From Schoenoplectus triqueter (lineage: Eukaryota > Streptophyta > Magnoliopsida > Poales > Cyperaceae): a stretch of DNA of 34,071 nucleotides. Position 1 is the first letter of the stretch. Each line of letters begins with the position of its first letter. Positions 20,212 through 29,626 of this stretch are shown piece by piece. The translations under genes were made by a program, and so were the position numbers. The notes below the pieces were generated by a model. That model was not told the origin of the DNA and did not search any database. It saw nothing but the letters and a program-made list of their open reading frames with translations. Location: assembly GCA_964058805.1 (NCBI GenBank), contig CAXKVV010000076.1, positions 1-34,071 on the forward strand, given 5' to 3'.

Positions 20212-21296
20212 ATGAAGACATTGCTTGTCATCTCCTTCTTTGTTCTCTCCCATCTCCACACCTCCTACTCTCAAAAGTACAATGCAATCTACAGCTTTGG
20301 TGATTCGGTCTCTGACACCGGGAACCTGTGTGTGAATGGAAAACCATCATCGCTTACACTAGCTCAGCCGCCTTATGGCGAGACATTTTTCGGCAAGGTC
20401 ACATGCCGTTGCTCCGATGGCCGTCTTGTTGTAGACTTCCTTGGTATGTGGCATTAGTTTTATATCCTCCATGTCTCTAAGAATACTTGCATGTGCATGC
20501 ACCTGGGTTGGCAATAAGCTACCTGCAGCTGTTCGCAGTATAGAATGTCTGATGTAGTATAGTGCGTAAAATTGCTAATTTGGTGACACTTTGATTATTA
20601 TTTGATTACCCAATGGCCAATAGCGCTTATCATTATAATCACCGAAATTTTTTATTTAATAGTTTAGCACTATACGTAACTTTTCAAGAAAGCAATTTAA
20701 GATTTTTAGTGAAGAAACAGGTTCCTCTGATTAATCAATACGGAGCTAAAAATGTGTGCAATATTGTAAACATATATTTGTAAAAATAGTCGAGTAATTA
20801 TAATTTATACTGTTATTTAAGAGTCAAAACATACTGTACACAATGCTCTAATTAGTATGCCCTTTTTAATTTCAAAATACGGAGCCACAACTGCGTGCAA
20901 TATTAACTAGTGCAAAGCAGTCAAGTAACTGTCACTCAGTTAATTCTAATTATTAATTAACAAACATATCTTTAATTTTTTTATTTCTGGCCAATGCAGC
21001 TGAGTATTTTGGCCTGCCGCTGCTACCACCGTCAAAGGCCTCAAGCGACTTCACAAAGGGAGCAAACATGGCAATCATCGGCGCGACGGCGCAAACCTCA
21101 GACTTCTTCTACTCCATTGGAGTTGGAAGCAACATCTGGAACAATGGTCCCTTGGACACCCAAATCCAGTGGTTTCAACAAATCACATCTTCTGTCTGTG
21201 GCTCAAGTAGGATTTTGGAATCACTTGATTTTATTTTTTGCTGCATTTGTTTTGTATCATATATACCAGTTGCTATCAAGGAAGCCATATGAAAAA

Positions 21297-21328
<32 letters not shown>

Positions 21329-24183
21329 AGGTTAAATTTCTACCAGAATAAAGGTCCACCAACTTGCATAGCAACAAGGATCTAGTAAATTGAATATTTG
21401 AATCCTGATTATTAAAGTCTTAATAAGGAAGTATTAAGTTATTGAATAGTGGATAATAATAGTATTTAATTGAATTTTTCCTATAACATGATATGCTATT
21501 TAGGGCCGACAAAAGGATGGTTTAATTATTATAAGTTTAAAAAATATATAACAATATATACATGGAGTTAGTTCAGTCTATCCAACAAGCAAGTGAGAAA
21601 CTAATTTAAATTTCTTATATTTATTTAACTAATTGTCATTTTTTTGTGATTAATTAGGTTGTAAGGCCTATTTAAAGAATTCTCTATTTGTTTTTGGTGA
21701 AATCGGAGGAAACGACTACAATGCTAACTTGTTTGGTGGCCGTACTCCTGAGCAAACAAGCACCTATGTCCCTAACATAGTTCAAGCTGTTTCTAATGGC
21801 ATTGAGGTAGATTTACTTGTTTCCTCTTTGCTTACAATATTTTTCATCATTTAAAAGTGGCTCAATTATTGGCAGACATACTCTTTCAAGATAAGACGCA
21901 TGAAATTACATGACAATCTGTTTCTAATGGCATTGAGGTAGAATTGCAAATAATTAGTCATGTTGCTGGGTAAAATATCTTTTGCCCAAATATATAGTTG
22001 TCCAACAAACCAAACATTTTTTTCTTTTGCCAAATTTGTGCCTATATTTCTTGATGTTTTATCTCGGGGAAAATTAGTCATATCCATTTATGATTTTGTG
22101 ACGTAGTCACCTTAAAAAATATCTATCCCCAGTGGTGGGAAAAAGGAGAAATATACATGATAAACGTCCTTAATTTTCCCCTTGAGGCATGCATTTACCT
22201 TGTAAAGCAGACAATTAATTAATTTATGTACTTCCTTTTTCTAAACAGAAGCTGATCTAATTGTTTTTGACAAAATAGAAATTGATCGGCATGGGAGCCG
22301 TAGACATAGTCGTGCCGTCCGTCCTACCAATCGGGTGCTTCCCCTTGTACCTGTCACTCTACCAGAGCTCAAATGCCGGTGATTATGACGGCAATGGCTG
22401 CCTAAAATCGTTCAACAACCTAGCCAACTACCACAATTCATTGCTCAAGAGCTCAGTAAACAGCCTGCAAAAGAAGTACCCCAGTACCAGACTCATGTAT
22501 GCTGACTTCTACAGCCAAATCATTTCCATGGTGCAAAGTCCCGGAAGCTATGGTAAGTTTACATAACTTGTTGTTAAATTAACTAATTTCAAAAAAAAAA
22601 TCTAATGTGGTATCTCTAATATTTAATTAATTTAATTAGTTAAATAAATAAATTTCTAATGGAGATAATGACCGCGAGGAAAATTTTGTGTATTACATAT
22701 TTATCACAATTTAATATTTTTATATTTCTAATTAATTAATTGTCATTATTTTGATCTTTGCATATATATATGTTGTATTTTTGTTCTTGGAAATAATCGG
22801 ATTGCATCATGATAATAGGTTTTATAGTTAATTATCCTGTATGTATCTGACTTTTCAAAAGCCTCATCAGTACTAGTAGTTAGAACATCAGAAATTGAAA
22901 AGACATTGAATTTACAAGGTCCGTGGGCGTAATTAGACTCTGATTGGTGCTAGCTATAAACCAAAGTTAGTTCATTAGTTTGTAAATAAAGCATGATTTC
23001 GGTTGCTTACCAAATGGAATGAAAGAGATGGCCATATTGACCTAATTCAATCATGCACGGGAGCAATAGTAACTTTTATGACAAAAGCATATATCTAGAC
23101 GTCTCAACACACCAAAACATTTGCTCAAATGATGGATATATATATAGGACATAATTGTTGGATTCGAGGTAGGAATCATATGCTGAATTTAGTTACCTAT
23201 AAGTAGGTGCTTGTTCCCTTTGAATTCTACAACAAATTGCATAACTTTATTAAAATTTTCAAAAATTTTATATGCCTATATTTGAAGTTAGCTTTTATAA
23301 TAAGATATAACAAAAAGTTGAACATTTTAACTCTAATAAATTACATTTTCATTTGAAACATTAATTTGTTATATTATTAGATGAAAAACAGAAATCGCAA
23401 TGGATACGACAATATTAATTTGGGAGAAATTCTCACATTGCATGAATATTTTAAAAGGACATTTCTCACTGTCCATCTATCCACTTATTGATGTATTAAT
23501 AATAATACTTGTATATTTATATATTTATATATTTATTTTAACTAATAATCCGTAATATTTAAAGATATTTTAAAATATGAATTTAAGCACAAAATAATTA
23601 AAATGTTAATGATTTTTATTAATAATAAAAGAATTTGACTACATTGAATGATCATATATAATACAGAAAACGTCTCATCTTTTCCTTTTGAAAAAGTTCT
23701 CGAGATATGTATGGATACTATAGTCGGTGTTGTGTCATTGTCTTGTATTTGTCTGATTATATAGTTTTGACCCATCGAGTGTCTTCCAGACCAGACAGTT
23801 GTGATCCATGACGAAATGGTTGTTTCCCACTTTGAATTGCGCATACGTTCTTATTTATTGCACACCTAATTTATAAACATAGATTGACTTATTTTACTCT
23901 TGTTACGTACACACAAAAAAGGACAAACATACTTTGAATTACTTGCATATATCTGCATTTTTCAGGTTTCGTCTCTAGCATGCAAGCCTGTTGTGGTGCT
24001 GGAGGAGGCAAATACAACTATGACAATTCCAAGCGTTGTGGCATGGCTGGTGCCAGTGCATGCTCTGACCCTTCAAAATACCTCAGCTGGGATGGGATCC
24101 ACCTGACAGAGGCTGCCTACCGTCAGATCACCAATGGATGGCTCAAAGGCCCCTACGCCAACCCCCCTATTCTTCACAACTAG
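20212..24183 (+). CDS. GDSL esterase/lipase (SGNH hydrolase), five exons
   Basis: Exons by hand: 20212-20443, 21000-21206, 21658-21806, 22279-22552, 23966-24183. All introns are GT-AG, and the joined frame is 1080 nt, 359 residues plus TAG, the usual family length. Residues 1-20 are a signal peptide (MKTLLVISFFVL...), so the enzyme is predicted to be secreted. Block I is FGDSVSDTGN with nucleophile Ser32; block II is KGANMAIIGA with oxyanion Gly98; block III is GGND with Asn165; block V is WDGIHLTEAAY with Asp330 and His333. These four sites hold the residues expected for an active ester hydrolase. The closest group by motif is the At1g28580 / acetylajmalan esterase-like clade, but substrate cannot be told from sequence. 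One oddity is TCRCSDGR where the family normally has TGRCSDGR. The ATG at 20212 is chosen because it directly precedes the signal peptide. Confidence 0.93.
21787..21942 (+). repeat. 25-bp direct repeat: exon 3 end with its splice donor copied into intron 3
   Basis: The last 20 bases of exon 3 plus GTAGA of the donor (21787-21811) recur exactly at 21918-21942, 131 bp downstream inside intron 3. The match extends four bases upstream with one mismatch. The copy carries the same donor context (GAG|GTAGA), so it is a ready-made decoy donor. Confidence 0.9.
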
Positions 24184-24259
24184 AACAACGAAATTTTTAT
24201 ATATATTCACCTCAAGTGCTCCAAGCTGTATTTTTATATGCGTTGATTTATGTTAGAAA

Positions 24260-24290
24260 TGGTCAATAAGCTAAGAGAATAAGTAAATCC
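24260..24290 (+). terminator. Possible polyadenylation region of the GDSL gene
   Basis: AATAAG and AGAATAAG lie about 85-105 bases after the stop codon. These are near-canonical AATAAA-type signals in a T-rich context. The exact cleavage site cannot be read from sequence. Confidence 0.35.
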
Positions 24291-24798
24291 CAAGGTTTTT
24301 ATTTCTCGGCGTTGTGTTTGGTTTTTTAAAGAGTAAATTTCAATTGTCCATAATTTACATGTGTAAGGAAACAAACTGTGTTTAATTTATCCCATGTGTC
24401 ATATCATAACTCAAAGAGTTCAATAGACGTGTAGCAAATTTAGAACCAAATTTGCTTCTTCTTCCTCTTCTAGATATATATACTATATTTTTTTCATTGA
24501 TTGTTGACCAAAAAAAGAACATCAATTGAAAAAGGACTGTCAAAATTGAGGTATGAAAAACACTATCCCATTGACCATTTTTTTTCAAGATAATTGGTCA
24601 ATAAGCTATGACAGAATCATCATTTTACATTTTTCATTAGTAGAAAAACATGGGATTCTCAACATTGTCATTATTTTCATTATCATTATCACTGTTACTA
24701 TTATTATATTTTATTTTTGAAATGATCTGGATTGAGTTTTATTTCTACTCTAACCTAATTTACATGGAATTAAAGATTTTATTGTTGTTGTTAGTAAA

Positions 24799-24902
24799 CA
24801 AAATGGGTTTCAAGTCCGCATTATAACTAGATCTTTGAAAACAAAATTGACAAAATGGGTTTCAAGTCCGCATTATAACAAAATGGGTTTCAAGTCCGCA
24901 TT
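24799..24902. repeat. Three copies of a 24- to 29-bp unit
   Basis: The unit CAAAATGGGTTTCAAGTCCG plus CATTATAAC occurs at 24799-24827 and 24851-24879, and its first 24 bases occur again at 24879-24902. The last two are directly adjacent; the first is separated by 23 bp. The word AACTAGATCT follows the first copy and recurs near 24950. Confidence 0.9.
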
Positions 24903-25035
24903 CCAATCCGATCTAACTTAAAACATTGAAATGTTGGGCTTTGTTTGGTTAACTAGATCTTCATTCGCAAGAATCAGCCCAACCCAGCAAAGATATGAGA
25001 AGTAGCTTTCCAGCATCAGAATTTATTAATTTAAT

Positions 25036-25182
25036 TTAAGGACGAAGCACAAAAAAAAACAAATGAAGTGATATAAATAGAAAATGTGATGAAATCCTCA
25101 TAGACGCCGTCGTCTTGCAAATAAACAAGATCACAGTTGAACCGAAATTTATGAAAACAACAAGGAACCTTGCAAGTTTCAT
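25036..25182 (-). CDS. Small open frame with signal-peptide-like leader (doubtful)
   Basis: ATG at 25182, stop at 25036, 48 codons. The product starts MKLARFLVVFI, is hydrophobic to about residue 26 (ICKTTA) and then has SMRISS. It looks like a secreted small peptide, but the C-terminal part is also hydrophobic and matches no peptide-hormone motif I know. In AT-rich DNA such frames arise by chance. It is kept only as a candidate. Confidence 0.15.
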   Translation of the reverse strand: MKLARFLVVFINFGSTVILFICKTTASMRISSHFLFISLHLFFFVLRP

Positions 25183-25289
25183 CTTTTTTTTTCTTGGAAT
25201 TACTTTTTTCCATTTTATTTTATTGCCGAAGAATGAATTGCAATAATTAATACTACACGTTGGGTGCACTGATTTATTAATATTTCTAA

Positions 25290-25611
25290 CATTTTCATGG
25301 CCATGACGATAAAGAAAGTTATGCTATTTAATATGACATCCACCGAAATTTGACAAAATTAAAACAGATGATTTAAATTCATATATTTTGAAATTATTAC
25401 CTTACTTCGAGAATCAGAAAACAGCCAACCCTTCTTCTTACTGAATAATTATTGAAAGAAAAATGTAGGCATGAAGTAATTAATCAACTATATATTCCCA
25501 ATAGAAAAATACATTAATTAAGCTACAGTAACTTTCTGATATAACCTTTCCAGTACATTAATTGCTCCATAGATTATTGGTCAAGACTTGCAGAGCAAAT
25601 TGTAGAAAATC
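25290..25611 (+). pseudogene. 5' relic of a second F-box/DUF295 gene copy
   Basis: About 320 bp aligns with 26542-26856, covering the upstream region of the F-box pseudogene and its first 14 codons (shared words CATGGCCATGAC, AAAGAAAGTT, GAAATTATT, AAGTAATTAATCAA). The start codon has become ATA at 25569-25571; after it the frame still reads DYWSRLAEQIVEN. Similarity stops abruptly at 25611. It is a tandem-duplicate remnant without coding ability. Confidence 0.85.
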
Positions 25612-25896
25612 ATACTGTATTGGTGTCGATTGTCTAAAATTAAAATTTCATATCACATCATAAAATTGACAATCTATTTTTTAAATGACATTTCTGACCA
25701 TAATAAAATTATTAAAATAATACTATTGTAATTAATTTTTTACTTCTCCGTTGACGTGGCTTGTCAAATGGACTGTCAATTTTATGCAATTGTCTAATTT
25801 TATCTAGTCTCTGCGTTCCTGAAATTAAAATGACAGTGGTCAAATAAGATTTGACAATCAATTTAACAGTGAGATGCGAATGCAGATGCTCTAAAT
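25612..25896. mobile_element. Possible MITE interrupting the duplicated F-box copy
   Basis: The homology of the left F-box copy ends exactly where this stretch begins. It contains mirrored words (ATTGTCTAAAATTAAAATTTC and CATAAAATTGACAAT against GTCAATTTTATGCAATTGTC and TTTGACAATCAATTT) and finishes GCGAATGCAGATGCTCTAA. That ending resembles the GAGCATCTCCAATG-type ends of many plant MITEs. The left end (CATACTGTATTGGTGTCG) pairs only loosely, and no target duplication was established. Confidence 0.4.
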
Positions 25897-26099
25897 AATA
25901 AAAATCAAGGTTTTTAGAAGTCGATAAAATATGAACAGTCTTTGAATGATTTTAGTAATAAAAAAAAGTTTTTGATATCCCAACCTCCACAATCCTCCGA
26001 TGACCCTATCGGTCATCTTCCAGCCTCCTTTATATCCTATGATCCTAATTTCGTCTCTGATATCAAGATTTGTTGTTTATGATTGACTATATTACAAAC

Positions 26100-26480
26100 A
26101 AAATCATTTTGATGATGTTGGGAGTAGTAAACTCCAAGTCCTGATCATTCAAAACAGAGTCATGCTTGAATTGCAGATTGTGTGGAATATAGTTGAAACA
26201 TGATATGTTAATTTGGAGGTTGGCATTGCCCTGACTGCTCCATAGATGAGGGCGCTAAAGGAGAAAAAAAGTAACGAACAATACGACACTCTACATCCTA
26301 TATGGAGTAGACAAAACCGGGTTCAAGAAGATCGCCGGAGTAATCTCTACAAATGAATCATGGAAAATTTTGCTCACAACATACAAAGAAGAGTTTTAGG
26401 AGTCAAAGAACTTAACTGAGTTATCCATTGATGAACTCACTGACTCTCTACCAATTGAGCTACTAGTTGAATTTATTCAA
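26100..26480 (+). pseudogene. Copia retrotransposon gag (DUF4219/UBN2) relic
   Basis: The readable pieces in order are LQIVWNIVET, then VNLEVGIALTAP, MRALKEKKSNE, then after a frameshift near 26275 LYILYGVDKTGFKKIAGVIS, TNESWKILLTTYKEEF, and finally LTELSIDELTDSLP. This is the order of a plant Copia gag: LW-x-IVE-x-G, ALKE-x-RKKD, (I/L)-x-x-(A/G)VDE-x-x-F-x-KI, (K/S)-E-x-W-x-IL-x-x-x-YKG, then L-x-L-x-EL-x-x-SL. There are at least three in-frame stops and a deletion after EEF. No LTR or pol is attached. It lies between the two duplicated F-box 5' regions. Confidence 0.75.
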
Positions 26481-26817
26481 TAAATTCAATCTTCATACTT
26501 CTACCATTTTCAATGTTTACTATAAAATAACCACTGAGAAACCTATTATTCATGGCCATGACATAAAGAAAGTTCTGCCATATTAGTAAGACATCCTACA
26601 AAATTTCAGAAAATTAGAACATATGAATCAATAAAGTCATGTGCTTTTGAAATTATTGCCTTATTAGGAGTACCTGGATACAGCTAACACTTCTTCCTAT
26701 TGAATAATATTGAGAGAAAAAGGTACGCATAAAGTAATTAATCAATATAATAATTCCAATAGAAAGAATACAATAATTAAGCAATTTCCTGATATATCAT
26801 TTCCAGTGCATTGCTCC

Positions 26818-27573
26818 ATGGATTACTGGTCCAGCATTCCAGAGCATCTTGTAGAAAAGTTCGCTGAAAAGATCGACAACCATAACGATTTTCTAAGCTT
26901 TGGTGTTGTTTGCAAATTATGGCGATATGTTTTCAAAAATAACATCGGCCGACATCCTTTCAAATTCCCCATCTCGCATTTTTTACCGAGAGGAAGACCT
27001 ATGCCACCATAACTAAAGCACACTGTAACAGATGCCAAGATTCCTCTGGAACTCGATTTGTCAGTACCACGAAGCAGATGGAGAACTGCAGGTATCATAA
27101 ACTATAATGGCCTAGTTTATGCAATCAATATGAAATCGGGTATTTATATAATTACCTTCAAAGAGAATAGCAATAGAAAATATCTTGTGCAATCATCAGA
27201 TGAGCTGTTGCTGGTAGAAAAGAAGAACCAACACTTTACTGACAATACTCCATACATTATGATTTTCAGGTTAACAGACAGATATGTCACCGAGGATAGC
27301 ACAGTTGAAAGTTATGAATGGGAAATGGTCGAAAATGTCGGTAACATGATGATATTCCTTGGAGACAAGGGATCTCTATGTGTTGACTCATCTCTGCACC
27401 CTGGTACCAAAGGAAATTGTGTTTAGTTCCATAATATAATTGATGGTCGTTCCCATATGGCCGTCTACAATTTAGGCAGCAAGTCTCTGGAATTCTTCCC
27501 TCTTGATGTTGCAGAAGATATTAAAGCATCACTCTGGTTTTCACCTGATCTTTTATATGACTGTAGGAATTAA
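26818..27573 (+). pseudogene. F-box / DUF295 (KIB1-4-type) pseudogene
   Basis: One frame of 252 codons runs from ATG 26818 to TAA 27571-27573, broken by TAA at 27010-27012 and TAG at 27424-27426. Residues 1-64 are the F-box: MDYWSSIPEHLVEKFAEKI, NDFLSFGVVCKLWRYVF, then FKFPISHFLPRG. After the first stop the DUF295 beta-propeller signature follows: RWRTAGIINYNGLVYAIN, the YLVQSSDELLLVEK strand, WEMVENVGNMMIFLGDKGSL, then GNCV-stop-F, and LWFSPDL. Family members are usually about 350-400 residues, so roughly 100-150 residues between FLPRG and RWRTA are missing. Intact members would be SCF adaptors. The second stop sits where relatives have an aromatic residue (GNC[VI]YF), so one base change would explain it. 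No expression evidence can be read here. Confidence 0.85.
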
Positions 27574-29626
27574 AATTAAGTACATTTTTAATTGTTTCAG
27601 ATATGTACTTTGGTGTACTGGATACTCGTTGTCTTTTATATGTAAAATAAAGTTATTTGGTTTATTGTTTGACATTATTTTACGAACACAGATTTTTGGT
27701 TTTTTTTTTTTTGCTAGTATACCACCAGATTTTGTATTGAGTAATTTCAAGCGTCATAGTTACTTACATATGAAAGGAATTCAATTTTGTTTAATTTGTT
27801 CCAAGTGCCCCCCACATAAAAAATTCGAGATAAATTTGTAACAAATGTAGAAACAACCAAACAGTTTTTTTTTTTTTTGCTTTTTGTTTTTCTTCTAGCT
27901 TTCCCCCTTATTGTAGCAACAAATAAACTTGATTGAAAGGCATGTCCAATTCTAAAGAAGAAATCTTACAGAACCAGGGAAAACAAATAAAAAGGGGAGC
28001 AAAAAATAAGGGGGAGGGGCAGGCAACCCCAAATTCTAGCTAGTCCTCATAAATTGAATTTTTTTTTCTGTTTTCTATTAAGAACAAGACCTTTTACTTT
28101 TTTCAATCTCTTCAATTTACAGAGATTCCGTTCTCTGGACAAAACATTCAACTTTCGGATTAGTAAGAAAAAAGCTTTATTAGACAGAAATTAAAGTTAC
28201 AAACGAAATAAACCCTGTCAACTGTCAACCCCAATTATGCAGATATTAGTTTGAAAAAAAAGCTCAAAGCAATTCAAAAATGTTTCATGCTCATCTTTGT
28301 ACAAAGTGTCAGTGGAATTGATGCTTTTGTGAAGCATCATTGTTACTAAAACATTGTCATTTTTAATATTAAAATTATGATCGAATAAAACTTATTATTA
28401 AAATATAATTAATTATATTATTATTTAAAAAAATACGGATGATTTGATATTCTTCTATTGGAAGGATTGAAGTGTCATGTACCTTAAAGTCAATTTCGAT
28501 ATTCGAAATTATTTTACTACTTTGTATACAAAATCACATGCGCTCTTTCGCTGAATTACTGTTGCCAAAAATCCAACAATACACTCTACAAAGGTTACAG
28601 CCTCAACTTCTCAATCAATTTGGAGGAAATTTGATATATAAGACATGATGCTCAATTTTAGAAAACAAATCAACTGTCATAGTTTCAACAATGACAATGG
28701 TGCTATTTGAGGTTGACAGCAAGCTCCACTTAAATAATAAACACCCTGAATCTAATTTTGGACCATTTAAATTAATCCGATAACTACAATTCTGTGTCAT
28801 ATTTTCTCTATCATGAAAAATATAATAACGAATACGGATCTTTCAATTATAAACCATAATCAGGCCCTCAATGAAGTACACAATATCAAGAGCAGAAAAG
28901 AACCATTGAATGCCAGGAACGTTTATATGGAGGGAAATACATTTACTAACAGATATTATTGATCGGTAGAACCAAAGAACTCCTTACCTAGCTTTGTGCT
29001 GTCGCACCTCATGCCACACCGTTATCAAGCATAACATTTACTGCCGCCTAAACAAAGAAGTTTTTTATCCCCAGTTGCTAGTTAGGCTTTCACCAAATTC
29101 CTGATACTGAAAACCTTGGGGAAAAAATGTAATAGCAGAAAGACAAATGGCCGCAATTGTCCAGCATTTTTTTTGTTTTTACAATTAGGTAGTTTCCGAG
29201 CAACACAATAACACTTTTGTTGGCATACTTACAAAGGTTTCTCAGTTTGTTGTTCATATGTTCAACTTGAAACCGTCAATCCACTTCAGCAAGATTCAAA
29301 GAATATTCAAAAACAATACGATGGAAAGAGATTGTGCTTTTATATTCATTCCAAAGAAAGAAATTTCTCATTTACCTACAGGCAAGAGAACAAATTAATC
29401 ACATTGCCTTGCCTACAAAATTCATCCTGAAATAATATGTATTACCCAATAATGTGCAGAAAGAAGAAAAGGAAAACAAAACAAATTGGAGAAAAATCTC
29501 CTGATACCCTATCATGTCCCTACAAAATCAAGCAAAAAAAAAATAGAAAGGCCTAATTCTAGAATATAATTCTAAAACAAAGATGGGAGTTGCCATGGAA
29601 CAATCTCTTGTAATACACTTACAGGA
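27574..29626. other. Spacer between the F-box pseudogene and the galactosyltransferase, including its 3' UTR
   Basis: I see no coding gene. 29626 to about 29400 is the likely 3' untranslated region of the minus-strand galactosyltransferase. A less AT-rich patch at 28860-29060 could be a further transcribed 3' part or an old exon (a GTAAGG donor-like word lies on the minus strand at 28988), but nothing recognisable is encoded. Poly-T tracts occur at 27695-27712 and 27865-27880. Confidence 0.45.

Larger units (their letters stand above)
24184..25289. other. Spacer downstream of the GDSL gene
   Basis: It holds the 3' untranslated region of the esterase gene, a three-copy tandem repeat (24799-24902) and a short minus-strand frame with a signal-like leader (25182-25036), both listed separately. 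Otherwise I see nothing. Confidence 0.5.

Noticed and set aside
23542..23844. 100-codon minus-strand frame in intron 4 of the esterase gene
   Set aside because: It may be a faint transposon fragment, but no motif could be matched to any family, so it is not listed as a feature.
26435..26462. tRNA-like A-box on the minus strand (TAGCTCAATTGGTAGAG)
   Set aside because: No acceptor stem, anticodon arm or proper B-box follows, and the stretch is better explained as the end of the Copia gag relic (ELTDSLPIELL on the plus strand).
27503..27841. 112-codon plus-strand frame after the F-box region
   Set aside because: It overlaps the end of the F-box pseudogene in another frame and has no recognisable motif.
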